A stretch of DNA of 64,000 nucleotides from Clavibacter michiganensis (GTDB taxonomy: Bacteria; Actinomycetota; Actinomycetes; Actinomycetales; Microbacteriaceae): positions 558,001 through 622,000 of the forward strand of contig MDHJ01000001.1 in NCBI GenBank assembly GCA_002150995.1. Reading direction: 5' to 3'. The translations under genes and the position numbers were made by a program. Under the pieces are notes generated by a model that saw only the letters and a program-made list of their open reading frames with translations, was not told the origin of the DNA and did no database searches. This document shows, piece after piece, positions 42,817 to 52,025 of this stretch; position 1 is the stretch's first letter; the number at the start of each line of letters is the position of its first letter.

Positions 42817-43266
42817 GGCGCCGGATCCCGTCGACGGCCGCGCGGAACGCCAGCGTCGACAGCCAGGTCACGAGGCCGAAGGCGGCCACCGCGGTGAGCG
42901 CGACGGCCCAGCCGAGGCCCTGCACGACGAGGCCCAGCGAGATCGAGAACAGCACGAGGCAGCCGAGGAGCGCGGCCGCGACGAGGAGCACCGCGCGCAG
43001 CCCGACGCCGCGGAACCGGATGCCCGTGCGGCGGCGGATGAGCACCAGCAGCACGACCGCGGCCGCGATGAGCAGCCAGGAGGTCCGCGGCGGCTCGTAT
43101 CCGGCGCCGGGGGAGAGGGTCACGGCCTGGGCGACCCAGGCGAGGGCGATGGCCCCGAACCCGCGAGGTGCCAGCGCGGCACGGGGATGCGGGCGGCCAG
43201 GGCCTCGCGGTCGGAGTGGAGGCCGTCGAGGGCGGCGGCCGCGTCTGCTGCTCGATCGTTTTCCAT
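42809..43266 (-). pseudogene. Membrane protein coupled to a winged-helix regulator, one frameshift
   Basis: About 152 residues if the ccc run 43160-43162 gains a base: MENDRAADAAAALDGLHSDR followed by an amphipathic stretch, then HLAGFGAIALAWVAQAVTL and three more membrane segments (LLIAAAVVLLVLI, VLLVAAALLGCLVLFSISLGLVV, VALTAVAAFGLVTWLSTLAF). Without the correction only 104 residues remain. Such membrane protein/wHTH pairs are common in actinobacteria; function unknown. The ATG at 43266 is 6 bases after TAGGTT. Confidence 0.7.
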
Positions 43267-43269
43267 GAG

Positions 43270-43291
43270 GGAAACCTACATCTGGTTTTCC
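43270..43291. promoter_or_regulatory. Inverted repeat over the promoter of the membrane/wHTH pair
   Basis: GGAAACC (43270-43276) and GGTTTTCC (43284-43291) form an imperfect inverted repeat that covers the minus-strand -10 box TAGGTT (43273-43278), 6 bases before the ATG at 43266. Candidate operator for the co-encoded winged-helix protein. Confidence 0.5.
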
Positions 43292-43321
43292 TCCATGGCA
43301 AGCGATCGGCGGGCTCCCGTG

Positions 43322-44287
43322 TCAGGGGATGAGCACGATGGAGCCCGTCGTGCGTCGGGCCTCCAGGTCCTCGTGGGCGCGAGCGGCATCGGCCAGCGGG
43401 TACGTCGCGCCGACGCGCACGTCGAGCGAGCCGTCGAGGACGGCCGCGAACAGCTCGCCCGCGCGCCAGCGGCGCTCCTCCGCGTCGAGCAGGAAGTGGG
43501 CGAGCGTCGGGCGGGTGACCGACAGTGATCCGCCGGAGTTCAGGCGCTGCAGGTCGAACGGCGGCACCTGCCCGCTCGCACCGCCGAAGAGCACGAGCGT
43601 CCCGCGGATCCGCAGGCTGGCGAGCGAGCCGTCGAACGTGTCGCGGCCGACGCCGTCGTAGGCCACGTCGACGCCGCGGCCGTCGGTCAGCTCGCGGACG
43701 CGCACCGGCACGTCGGCGTAGCCGAGCACGTGCGCGGCGCCGGCCGCGCGGGAGAGGGCCGCCTTCTCCTCGGAGGAGACGGTCGTGATCACCTCGACCC
43801 CACGATCCACGAGCAGCTGCGTGAGCAGGAGGCCGACGCCGCCGGCGCCGGCGTGCACGAGCGCGCGGTCGCCCGGTCCCGCCGGGTACGAGCTCGTCGC
43901 GAGGTAGTGCGCGGTGAGCCCCTGGAGGGGGAGCGCGGCGGCGGTCTCCATGTCGACGCCGTCCGGGACGGGCAGCAGGGTCTCGGCGCGCACCCGCGCG
44001 TGCTGGGAGTAGGTGCCCTCCGCCTCCGCCGTGGCGACGCGGTCGCCGACGTGGACGCCGCTCACGCCGTCGCCGAGCGCCTCGATCACGCCGGCCGCCT
44101 CGGATCCCGGCACGTACGGGTGCGCCATCGGGTACACGCCGCTGCGCCGGTAGGTGTCGATGAAGTTGACGCCCGCCGCGTGCACCCGGATCCGCACCTC
44201 GCCGGGGCCGGGATCCGGCACCGGCCCGTCCGTCAGGGTCATGACCTCGGGCCCGCCGGGCCCCTCCACCTCGATGCGCGCGCTCAT
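43322..44287 (-). CDS. Quinone oxidoreductase (MDR family, zinc-independent)
   Basis: 321 residues: GroES-like N-terminal domain (HAAGVNFIDTYRRSGVYPMAHPYVPGSEAAGVIEALGDGV) and Rossmann domain (ALVHAGAGGVGLLLTQLLVDRGVEVITTVSSEEKAALSRAAGA). The structural-zinc cysteines of alcohol dehydrogenases are absent, as in quinone oxidoreductase. NADPH-dependent reduction of quinones or enones is likely. The ATG at 44287 gives a standard MSARIEVEGPGGPEVM start. Confidence 0.9.
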   Translation of the reverse strand: MSARIEVEGPGGPEVMTLTDGPVPDPGPGEVRIRVHAAGVNFIDTYRRSGVYPMAHPYVPGSEAAGVIEALGDGVSGVHVGDRVATAEAEGTYSQHARVRAETLLPVPDGVDMETAAALPLQGLTAHYLATSSYPAGPGDRALVHAGAGGVGLLLTQLLVDRGVEVITTVSSEEKAALSRAAGAAHVLGYADVPVRVRELTDGRGVDVAYDGVGRDTFDGSLASLRIRGTLVLFGGASGQVPPFDLQRLNSGGSLSVTRPTLAHFLLDAEERRWRAGELFAAVLDGSLDVRVGATYPLADAARAHEDLEARRTTGSIVLIP

Positions 44288-44319
44288 GGGTCCAGCCTGC
44301 CGTGCCCGCGGACCCCAAG

Positions 44320-44963
44320 TCACGCGTCCCGCGGCGGACCGTCCCTCTCGTCGTGCTCCTGCTCCTCGTCCCGCGCCCACTCGGTGTCACGCTCGGCGAT
44401 CTTCCGGCGGTACCCATCCATCGCCCGCTCGTCCAGCCTGTGACGGATCTCCTCGACGTCGGGCGCGAAGGTCTCCTTCGTCAGATCCCTCAAGGCCACC
44501 CACTTCTCGCGGAACTCGGCATCGGTGTCGCCGGGGCGCCAGGGGCGCGACCACGCGAGCTCGACCGTCTCCACCGCCGTCATCGCGGTCGCGAGCACCA
44601 CGGAGGCCGTCCCGGGCAGGAGGGAGCCAGCCAGGGCGCATGCGCTCGTCGCACCCGCGAGCCATGGCACGAGGGCGAAGCCCCATCCGCCGGGGACCAG
44701 GCTGCGACGTCGAAGGACGAAGGGCCGTTCCGCCGCCACCGTCACGCAGATGTTGACTGCCGTGAGCAGGATGGTCCCGCCGATGATCGCGGAGAGAGTG
44801 GGGCTGCCGAGGCCGAAGATCCGAGTCCCCCGAAGCAGATCACCACCACCAGTGGCATCTTCAGGAAGGCGACGGAGAAGTGACCGACGACCGGCGCCCA
44901 GACGGGTGGTGGCTCCCATGTCGAGGGCGCGCGGTCGTCGTGGAGGGGCTCGCCGGACTGCAT
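44320..44963 (-). pseudogene. Membrane protein of unknown function, one frameshift
   Basis: About 214 residues if the five-C run 44827-44831 gains one base, which joins MPLVVVICFGG to TRIFGLGSPTLSAIIGG. Then come two or three more membrane segments and a charged cytoplasmic tail (RHRLDERAMDGYRRKIAERDTEWARDEEQEHDERDG). Its ATG is 1 base after the stop of the secreted protein at 44965. Without correction an artificial start at 44919 would be called. Unrecognised family. Confidence 0.6.
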
Positions 44964-44964
44964 G

Positions 44965-45669
44965 TCAGACGTCCATGGCGGCGGCGCCGAAGCATGCCGA
45001 TACGACGCCGTCGACCCCGAGGAGCGCTTCGATGATCTGGGTCGCCTCTTCTCCCATCTCGGCGGCCGCCCGGCCGTAGCGGATGGCCGGATAGATGTCG
45101 TAGGCGCTGCCGAACAGCGCACGCGCCTCCCTGATGGAGCTCACCACCGTGAACACCGGCAATCCGCACTGCGCGATGACGCCGGCGATCGACGCGGCGC
45201 AACCGATCCAGTCGATGGTGAGTCGAGCCGTCGGAGCGGAGCCGCGGAGATCCGTCGCGAGCGCGCCGCGTCCCGTGCCGATGAGGTAGAGCGCGTCGTC
45301 CGCCGCGGAGGACCGGGTTGCGTCGCCGGTGTCCGACGAAGCAGTCACCCGATCGATCGCGCGGCTCAGCCGCCGCTCGTAGTCCGGTGTCGTGCGGGGG
45401 TCGGCCGACTCGACGTCGTCGGGCAGAGCGTCCAGCACAGCGACGAGGCCGTCGAGGTCGGCGTCGCTCATGGCGGGGGCGGAGGCCAGGAGGGTTGCCG
45501 GTGTCGTCGGGGCGGCGGTGCCGACGCCCGCGTGCACGACCCTTGACTGGCGCTGCGCGGCTTCCGGCACGGTGCCGGGAACCGCTCCCGAGGCTGCGGT
45601 CATGGCCCCGACCAGCGAGGCAGCGGTGACGACGAGCATCATCGTGAGTGGACGCGCGGGGATGGGCAT
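44965..45669 (-). CDS. Secreted protein of unknown function with hydrophobic C-terminal half
   Basis: 234 residues: signal peptide ([20 protein letters not shown]), a linker rich in Ala, Thr and Asp, and a C-terminal half that is hydrophobic and Gly/Ala-rich with three Cys ([22 protein letters not shown] and ending in [11 protein letters not shown]). AGGAGAGG precedes the ATG. It is directly followed by a membrane protein gene. The pattern recalls bacteriocin or toxin precursors with a dedicated membrane partner, but there is no family match and this remains speculation. Confidence 0.6.
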   Translation of the reverse strand: MPIPARPLTMMLVVTAASLVGAMTAASGAVPGTVPEAAQRQSRVVHAGVGTAAPTTPATLLASAPAMSDADLDGLVAVLDALPDDVESADPRTTPDYERRLSRAIDRVTASSDTGDATRSSAADDALYLIGTGRGALATDLRGSAPTARLTIDWIGCAASIAGVIAQCGLPVFTVVSSIREARALFGSAYDIYPAIRYGRAAAEMGEEATQIIEALLGVDGVVSACFGAAAMDV

Positions 45670-45846
45670 GCCTCTCCTTCGTGAGCAGGAGGGATCCCGG
45701 TTCGGGTGCGGATGACGGACGCCGCGGGATGGTCGCGCGCATCCTGGCCCGGGCGCCACCGGCGGCGGCGGCCTTCTCCACAGGATGTCCAGGCAGAGCA
45801 TCCGCCGCCCAGGAATGCCGCCGCGACACACGCGGTTGGGCTCCCA

Positions 45847-45852
45847 TAGGCT
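45847..45852 (+). promoter_or_regulatory. -10 box candidate for the cys operon
   Basis: TAGGCT, 65 bases before the cysK ATG. Confidence 0.35.
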
Positions 45853-45917
45853 CGACGACGAGCAGGTGCGCGCGGATGCGCCCCGCACCGACCCGGATCA
45901 CGACGAAGGTGGAACCC

Positions 45918-46856
45918 ATGGCAGGTCGCGTCTACGACGACATCACCCAGCTGGTCGGCGGCACGCCGCTCGTCCGGCTCAACCGGCTCACCGAGGGCCT
46001 CGACGCGACGGTGCTGGTGAAGCTCGAGTCGCACAACCCCGCATCCAGCGTGAAGGACCGCATCGGCGTCGCGATCATCGACGCGGCCGAGGCGTCCGGG
46101 CAGCTGAAGCCGGGCGGCACCATCGTCGAGGGGACGAGCGGCAACACGGGCATCGCGCTCGCGATGGTCGGCGCGGCACGGGGGTACAAGGTCGTCCTCA
46201 CCATGCCGGAGACCATGAGCATGGAGCGCCGCCTGGTGCTCCGGGCCTACGGCGCCGAGATCGTGCTGACCCCCGGCCCCGAGGGCATGCGCGGCGCCGT
46301 CGAGCGGGCCAAGCAGATCGTCGACGAGACGCCGAACGCCGTCTGGGCGCAGCAGTTCGCGAACGCGGCGAACCCGCAGAAGCACCGCGAGACCACGGCC
46401 GAGGAGGTCTGGGCGGACACCGACGGCGGCGTCGACGTGTTCATCGCGGGCGTCGGCACGGGCGGCACCATCACGGGCGTCGGGCAGGTGCTGAAGGAGC
46501 GGAAGCCGGGCGTGCAGATCGTGGCGGTCGAGCCGCTCGACTCGCCCATCCTGAACGGCGGCAAGCCCGGCCCGCACAAGATCCAGGGCATCGGCGCGAA
46601 CTTCGTGCCCGAGATCCTCGACACCGAGGTGTACGACGAGGTCGTCGACGTGTCGCTCGAGGACTCCATCCGCGTCTCCCGCGCGCTCGCGACCGACGAG
46701 GGCATCCTCTGCGGCATCTCCTCCGGATCCATCGTGTGGGCCGCGCTCCAGATCGCGAAGCGGCCCGAGAGCGCCGGCAAGACCATCGTCGCGATCGTGT
46801 GCGACTACGGCGAGCGGTACCTCTCGACCGTGCTGTTCGACGACCTGCGCGACTAG
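45918..46856 (+). CDS. cysK: Cysteine synthase A (O-acetylserine sulfhydrylase)
   Basis: 312-residue PLP enzyme making cysteine from O-acetylserine and sulfide. PLP Lys46 lies in [11 protein letters not shown], the phosphate loop is TSGNTGIA, the Gly-rich cofactor loop is GTGGTITG, and the C-terminal GISSGS is conserved. GAAGGTGG precedes the ATG at 45918; an in-frame ATG 14 codons upstream (45876) is possible. First gene of the cysK-cysE-trmH run. Confidence 0.95.
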   Translation: MAGRVYDDITQLVGGTPLVRLNRLTEGLDATVLVKLESHNPASSVKDRIGVAIIDAAEASGQLKPGGTIVEGTSGNTGIALAMVGAARGYKVVLTMPETMSMERRLVLRAYGAEIVLTPGPEGMRGAVERAKQIVDETPNAVWAQQFANAANPQKHRETTAEEVWADTDGGVDVFIAGVGTGGTITGVGQVLKERKPGVQIVAVEPLDSPILNGGKPGPHKIQGIGANFVPEILDTEVYDEVVDVSLEDSIRVSRALATDEGILCGISSGSIVWAALQIAKRPESAGKTIVAIVCDYGERYLSTVLFDDLRD

Positions 46857-46858
46857 GC

Positions 46859-47443
46859 GTGGGAGCAGTCGCCCGCGTCGTCGAGGACCTCCGCTCCGCC
46901 CGCGCCCACGATCCGGCCGCGCGCGGGTACCTGGAGATGGTGCTCGGCTACCCGGGGCTGCACGCCGTGTGGCTGCACCGGGTGTCGCACGCGCTGTGGC
47001 GGCGGCGGATCCGGCTCCCGGCGCGGCTGCTCGCGCAGGTCGGGCGGGCGCTGACGGGCGTCGAGATCCACCCGGGCGCGCGCATCGGCCGGCGGCTGTT
47101 CATCGACCACGGCATGGGCGTGGTCATCGGCGCGACGGCGGAGGTCGGCGACGACGTGCTCATGTACCACGGCGTGACGCTCGGCGGGAAGAGCCTCGTG
47201 CACGGCAAGCGGCACCCGACCGTGGGCGACGGGGTCACCATCGGCGCGGGGGCGAAGCTGCTCGGGCCGATCACGGTGGGCGCCGGCAGCGTCATCGGCG
47301 CGAACGCGGTGGTCGTGAAGGACGCACCCGCCGGATCCGTGCTCACGGGCATCCCGGCCGTCGAGACGGGGAAGCGGGTGGGCCGTGGGCCCGACGCGCA
47401 CGTCGACCCGGCCTTCTTCGTGGACCCGGGGATCTACATCTGA
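46859..47443 (+). CDS. cysE: Serine O-acetyltransferase
   Basis: 194 residues: short N-terminal helical part and hexapeptide-repeat left-handed beta-helix ([41 protein letters not shown], catalytic His in DHG and YHG). Supplies O-acetylserine to CysK. The GTG starts 2 bases after the cysK stop, a normal coupled arrangement. This is the short class of the enzyme. Confidence 0.93.
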   Translation: MGAVARVVEDLRSARAHDPAARGYLEMVLGYPGLHAVWLHRVSHALWRRRIRLPARLLAQVGRALTGVEIHPGARIGRRLFIDHGMGVVIGATAEVGDDVLMYHGVTLGGKSLVHGKRHPTVGDGVTIGAGAKLLGPITVGAGSVIGANAVVVKDAPAGSVLTGIPAVETGKRVGRGPDAHVDPAFFVDPGIYI

Positions 47444-48222
47444 TGCCGGAGCGGGAGCCGGAGCGGGAGCGGGAGCCGGGGGTCGGGGCGGCCAGCGGTG
47501 CCGGGGTGCACAGCGCTGGGGAGCACGGCGCCGCCGGGGCGGACGGCACCGTCGGGGAGCGCAGCGCCGCCGAGCCGACACCGACCGTCGAGCTGTCCAC
47601 CCACGGCGTGGGACCGTGGCCAGGCGGGCCCGAGGAGTGGCCGGACGAGCCGCACCTCGACCGGGAGCTGCTCGAGCGCGGCGACACCCGCAACGTGATC
47701 GACCGCTACCGCTACTGGCGCATGGACGCGATCGTCGCCGACCTCGACGAGCGCCGGCACCCGTTCCACGTCGCCATCGAGAACTGGCAGCACGACATGA
47801 ACATCGGCTCGATCGTGCGGAGCGCCAACGCGTTCGCGGCCGACACGGTGCACATCGTCGGCCGGCGCCGCTGGAACAAGCGCGGCGCCATGGTCACCGA
47901 CCGGTACCAGCACGTCGTCCACCACGCGACGATCGCCGACCTCGTCGGGTGGGCGGCGGGCGAGGGCCTGCCGGTCATCGCGATCGACAACGTGGACGGC
48001 TCCGTGCTCCTGGAGACCACGGCGCTCCCCGAGCGCTGCGTGCTCGTGTTCGGGCAGGAGGGGCCGGGCCTCAGCGACGAGGCGATCCAGGCCGCCGACA
48101 TGACCGTCGCCATCTCGCAGTTCGGGTCCACCCGCTCCATCAACGCGTCCGCGGCCGCCGCGGTCGTCATGCACGCGTGGGTGATGCAGCACGTCGCGTT
48201 CCCGGGCGGCGGCGCGACCTGA
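47443..48222 (+). CDS. TrmH/SpoU family RNA methyltransferase
   Basis: 259 residues: a variable N-terminal tail with a PEREPERER repeat, then a SPOUT domain with motif 1 NIGSIVRSANAF, motif 2 LVFGQEGPGLS and motif 3 ISQFGSTRSINASAAAAVVMH, which form the knotted SAM site. 2'-O-methylation of tRNA or rRNA is likely. The ATG overlaps the cysE stop (TGATG). Confidence 0.9.
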   Translation: MPEREPEREREPGVGAASGAGVHSAGEHGAAGADGTVGERSAAEPTPTVELSTHGVGPWPGGPEEWPDEPHLDRELLERGDTRNVIDRYRYWRMDAIVADLDERRHPFHVAIENWQHDMNIGSIVRSANAFAADTVHIVGRRRWNKRGAMVTDRYQHVVHHATIADLVGWAAGEGLPVIAIDNVDGSVLLETTALPERCVLVFGQEGPGLSDEAIQAADMTVAISQFGSTRSINASAAAAVVMHAWVMQHVAFPGGGAT

Positions 48223-48254
48223 CGCCGAGTGCGGGGGCGGGGCGGGCAGCCTGG

Positions 48255-48260
48255 CAGGAT
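48255..48260 (+). promoter_or_regulatory. -10 box of leaderless promoter for the GrpB gene
   Basis: CAGGAT, 6 bases before the GTG at 48267. Confidence 0.4.
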
Positions 48261-48266
48261 GACCCG

Positions 48267-49034
48267 GTGATGCCCGACCCCGACCCCGACCTCGACCTCG
48301 ACCTCGACCGCGACCTCGGCCGCGACCGCGACCCCGACCTCGGCCGCGACCGCGACCTCGGCCGCGACCGCGACCCCGACCCCGACCTCGACCGCGACCT
48401 CGGCCGCGACCGCGACCCCGACCCCGACCCCGCCCGCGACCTCGACCTCGACCCCGCCGGTCGCCCCGCCCGCCGCCGCCCGGACGTGACCGGCCTGGAG
48501 CTGGTGGGAGGCGCCGAGGCCCTGGAGGTCCCGCTCCGCGAGCACGACCCGGCGTGGGCGGACGCCTTCCGGGAGCACCGCCGGCGGATCCTCGCCGCGG
48601 TCGGCGACGCCGCGCTCGCCGTCGAGCACATCGGCTCCACGTCCGTGCCCGGCCTCGCGGCCAAGCCCGTGGTCGACCTGGTGCTCGTGGTGCCGGACAT
48701 CACGGCGGAGGAGGACCACGTGGCGCCGCTGGTCGCCGCCGGGTACGTCCTCCGGGTCCGGGAGCCCGGGCACCGGCTCGTGCGGACGCCCGCGCGCGAC
48801 GTCCACGTGCACGTCTACGAGGAGGGCGCGGACGCCATCGGGGCCTACCTCCTCCTCCGCGACCGGCTGCGCTCCGACGCCGCCGACCGGGACCTGTACG
48901 CGCGCACCAAGCGGGCGCTGATGACGCGCCGCTGGGACGACGTGAACGACTACGCGGAGGCGAAGTCCGAGGTCATCGGCGGGATCCTCGCGCGGGCACG
49001 GGCGTCGCGGCCGGCCTCGCGGACGGCGCCCTAG
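48267..49034 (+). CDS. GrpB family protein with Asp-rich repetitive N-terminus
   Basis: 255 residues. Residues 4-63 are 30 dipeptides made mostly of DP, DL, DR and GR; then the GrpB (nucleotidyltransferase-fold) domain: LREHDPAWADAFREHRRRI, VEHIGSTSVPGLAAKPVVDLVLVV, LVRTPARDVHVHVYEEG. The GrpB role is not well established; it is often fused to dephospho-CoA kinase. The GTG at 48267 (or the next codon, ATG 48270) follows a CAGGAT box by 6 bases. An internal GTG at 48486 would omit the repeats entirely. Confidence 0.8.
   Translation: MMPDPDPDLDLDLDRDLGRDRDPDLGRDRDLGRDRDPDPDLDRDLGRDRDPDPDPARDLDLDPAGRPARRRPDVTGLELVGGAEALEVPLREHDPAWADAFREHRRRILAAVGDAALAVEHIGSTSVPGLAAKPVVDLVLVVPDITAEEDHVAPLVAAGYVLRVREPGHRLVRTPARDVHVHVYEEGADAIGAYLLLRDRLRSDAADRDLYARTKRALMTRRWDDVNDYAEAKSEVIGGILARARASRPASRTAP
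48276..48455 (+). repeat. 6-bp-based minisatellite in the GrpB gene
   Basis: 180 bp made of 30 six-base units (GACCCC, GACCTC, GACCGC, GGCCGC), with the higher-order motif encoding DLGRDRD recurring four times. Every unit keeps the frame, so length variation would be tolerated. Confidence 0.85.
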
Positions 49035-51405
49035 GCGTCGCGGGGATCGGCCGCCGCCGGGTCCGGCGCGGACGCGGACGCGGACGGCCGAGGCAGGGAC
49101 ACCCACAGGTCGACGTCGTCGCCGGTGTCGAGGCCGAGCGCCGCGGCCGTCTCGTCGGGGGAGGACGCGACGAGGGAGATCGCCGTGCGGGAGCGGGGCT
49201 GCGCCGCGCGGATGACGATGCGGCGCGACCGGACGGGGCCCAGCAGCTCCGCGACCTCGTCGAGGAGCGCCTCGCGCTCGTCGGCCGGGACGTCGTCGAG
49301 CCCCCCGTCGTCGAGCACCTGCACGACGGCGCCGCGCCGCCGATGCCGGAGGATCGCGTCGCGCGTCGCCTCGTTGAGCAGCAGGCGGCCGCGGATCTCG
49401 TCGCGGAGGGTCTGCTCGACGACGCGGCACTCCGCGCGCGCGGCCGCGTCGAGGTCGCCGCCCTCGTCGATGATGCGGCGCAGCAGCGGAGCCGAGTCCC
49501 GGTGCGCGGCGCGGAGCCGCGCGTGCCGCTCCTGCTGCGACGCGTCCAGCTCGGCCCGTCGGGCCAGGGTCTCCCGTTCGGCGGCGGCGGCGACGCGCGT
49601 GGCCTCGGTCACGCGATGGAGCGCGCGGTGCATCATCAGGCCGCCGATGACGAGGACCACCTCGCCGGCGAGACCGAGGCGGATGATGCCCGCGGGGCCG
49701 GCCCAGACGCCGATCGCGACGACGAGGCACGCGGTCGCGGCCAGGGGCGGGAGCCGCTGGTCCGCCATCCACACCAGGGCGCAGCCCGCGAGGACGCCGC
49801 AGGTGAACCAGGAGATCGTGACCGAGTCGACCTCGTCGGGGAGACGCCGAGGGTCGCGACGCCGCAGATCACGGCGCCCACCGCGGCGAGCGACCAGGCC
49901 GTGGGGGTGCGCATCGCACCGCGGCGGGCACCCCGCACGATCGAGGGCAGGACCGCGGTCCCGAGGATCGCCGCGAGGAGCGGACCGACCGCCTGGAAGA
50001 AGAACGCGGCCTCGGCCGTCGCGACGAGGACCGCGACCATGACGAGCGCCGTCAGCACCCCGGAGAGCGCGTGCCGCGGGATGAGCGTGACGCGGGTCGC
50101 GGCGACTCCGGCGTCCGGCGTCGGGGCCGGCGGCGCGGGGTGCCACGCGATCACCACGGAGGTGCCGCGGCCCGGGGTCGAGCGCACGTCCGCCGACGCG
50201 CCGACGCGCAGCAGGCGCTCCACGATCGACACCCGGACCCCGAGGCGCGCGGGAGCGAGGCCGTCCGGGTCGAACCCGCAGCCGTCGTCGCTGATCCGGA
50301 TCCGCAGGCCGCCGCCGGCGGACGCCGTCGCGGTCGCGGTCCGCACGGCACCCGGCCCCGCGTGCAGGACGCTGTTGGCGATCGCCTGCAGCATGGCGGA
50401 CACGACGGCCTCCGCCACGGGGGACGGCAGCTCGACCGCCCGGGCGGCGTCGAGGTCGAGGTGCGCCTGGCCGGCGAGCGGCGCGAGCTCCCGCTCCGCG
50501 GACGCGAGCGCCTCTCCGAACCGCACCGTTCCCGGGCGGCCGACGAGCGGATCCTGGGTGTCGGACACGATCTCGAGCGCGGAGCGCGCCATGGGCACCG
50601 CCCGGTCGCCGAGGCCCTGCGCGGCGGCGAGGAACGCGGCGAGCACGGTGTCGTGCAGCAGGGCGTCCGTGCGGACGCGCTGCGCGGCGATCGCGGCCTC
50701 GCGTCGGCTGGTCTCGAATTGCTCCTGCGCCCGCCGGCCGGCCTCGTCGGCGCTCCGCGCCCGGACCCGCAGCTCCCGGACGCCCACGACGAGGCCGGCC
50801 GAGAGGATCGTGAGCCAGGCGCCCTGCGCCGTCAGGTGCCCGGACGGCATCCGGCCGGCGTGGACCGCGACCAGCAGCACGAGGATCCCCGCGCAGCCGA
50901 GCCCGGCCGCCAGCGGGCGCCGCGTCGCGAGCGCGATGCAGCTGAGGGCGACGGGCGACAGGCCGATGAGCCACGGGAGGGGGAGCGGGCCGGGCACGGC
51001 GGGCGCGCCGAGCCGGAGCGGCTCCAGCAGGAGCAGCGCGGCGTAGACGACGGGGACGACGCGCAGCCACCCGCGGGCGGGCATGCCCGGGCGGAGCAGG
51101 GCGAGCGGCACCAGCGCCACGAGGAGCGCCGCGAGCAGGAGCGCCACGACCGTGAGCGCCATCCGCGACCCGGGGTCGTCCGACAGGAGCCGGGGGAGGG
51201 ACAGGAGGACGAGCAGGGCCGCGACCACGGCCGTCGTCCGGACCATGCCGCGCTCGACGCCGGTCCGCAGCGGCATCGCATCGTCACCCGCCGCGGGCGC
51301 GTGATCGACGGAGCGCGCCGTCGCCGGCGCGTCCCCGGTGCGGCCGGGGGCGGGAGCGCCCGTCGGGGCGCGCGCGCTCGGCCGCGGATCCCCCACGGCC
51401 GCCAT
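49031..51405 (-). pseudogene. Two-module membrane histidine kinase-like protein, one frameshift
   Basis: About 791 residues if the gggg run 49838-49841 gains a base (joins GVATLGVSP to DEVDSVTISW). Module 1: six or so membrane segments, a phospho-acceptor helix with His251 in ALLHDTVLAAFLAAAQGL, and a GHKL ATPase domain with Asn344 in NSVLHA and DDGCGFD. Module 2: another membrane block, a coiled coil (ATRVAAAAERETLARRAELDASQQERHARLRAAHR) and a C-terminal domain without clear ATPase motifs (about 650-791). No response regulator is adjacent. The ATG at 51405 is 6 bases after TAGCGT. Unusual length for a NarX-type kinase. Confidence 0.65.
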
Positions 51406-51411
51406 GCCCAC

Positions 51412-51417
51412 ACGCTA
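51412..51417 (-). promoter_or_regulatory. -10 box of leaderless promoter for the kinase gene
   Basis: TAGCGT on the minus strand, 6 bases before the ATG at 51405. Confidence 0.5.
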
Positions 51418-51516
51418 GGGCGTCGGGGCCGCAGGGGCCAGTCCCCGTCCGGGCCGTGCCGCCCGCTCTGGCAGGCTGGCGGCGGGCGGCACCCGCCGCA
51501 CCGGGACGGGAGACCC

Positions 51517-51921
51517 ATGACCGCCGTGACCCTGATCCGCTCCGCCGCCCTCTCCGGCGTCGCCGAGTACGCGTACGCCGCCACCGCCCCGGCCGGCGCG
51601 CGGCTGGTGTTCCTCGCCGGATCCTGCCCCCTCGACGCCGACGGCCGCACGGTCGGCGTCGGCGACCACGCCGCCCAGGCGGCCCGCTGCGTCGAGAACC
51701 TGCGCACCGCCCTCGAGGCGGCGGGCGCCTCGACGGCAGACCTCGTCAGCACCCGCGTCCTCGTCGCGTCGAGCAGGCAGGCCGACCTCGTGACGGCATG
51801 GGAGGTGGTGCGCGACGCGCTCGCGCCGCACGACCCGCCGAGCACGCTCCTCGGCGTCACCGTGCTCGGCTACGACGACCAGCTCGTGGAGGTCGAGGCG
51901 GTCGCGGCCGTCCTCCACTGA
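51517..51921 (+). CDS. RidA family protein
   Basis: 134 residues of the YjgF/YER057c/UK114 fold: FLAGSCPLDADGRTVGVGDHAAQAARCVENLRTALEAAGASTADLVSTRVLVAS and the C-terminal LVEVEAVAAVL. RidA proteins hydrolyse reactive enamine/imine intermediates; the catalytic Arg usually near position 105 is not in its canonical place here (the segment reads PPSTLLGVTVLGYDDQLVEVEA), so it may belong to another Rid subgroup. GGGAG precedes the ATG. Confidence 0.85.
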   Translation: MTAVTLIRSAALSGVAEYAYAATAPAGARLVFLAGSCPLDADGRTVGVGDHAAQAARCVENLRTALEAAGASTADLVSTRVLVASSRQADLVTAWEVVRDALAPHDPPSTLLGVTVLGYDDQLVEVEAVAAVLH

Positions 51922-51957
51922 CGCGTCGGCCGATCCGCCGATCCGCGACGAGCGGGC

Positions 51958-51988
51958 TTGCTCCTGACGCAGCGTCATGTGGTCTGCT
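51958..51988 (+). promoter_or_regulatory. MerR-type promoter with palindrome TGACGC-A-GCGTCA
   Basis: TTGCTC (51958-51963) as -35, a 13-base palindrome (51965-51977) and TCTGCT (51983-51988) as -10. The spacer of 19 bases with a central dyad is the classic MerR-activated layout; the merR-like gene starts at 52026, suggesting self-control. Confidence 0.6.
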
Positions 51989-52025
51989 CGGGAGCACATC
52001 CCCCCTTGACCCCGAGAGGACCGCC

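Noticed and set aside
48276..48455. Regular repeat array considered as CRISPR
   Set aside because: Units are six bases with no spacers and stay in frame within a coding gene.
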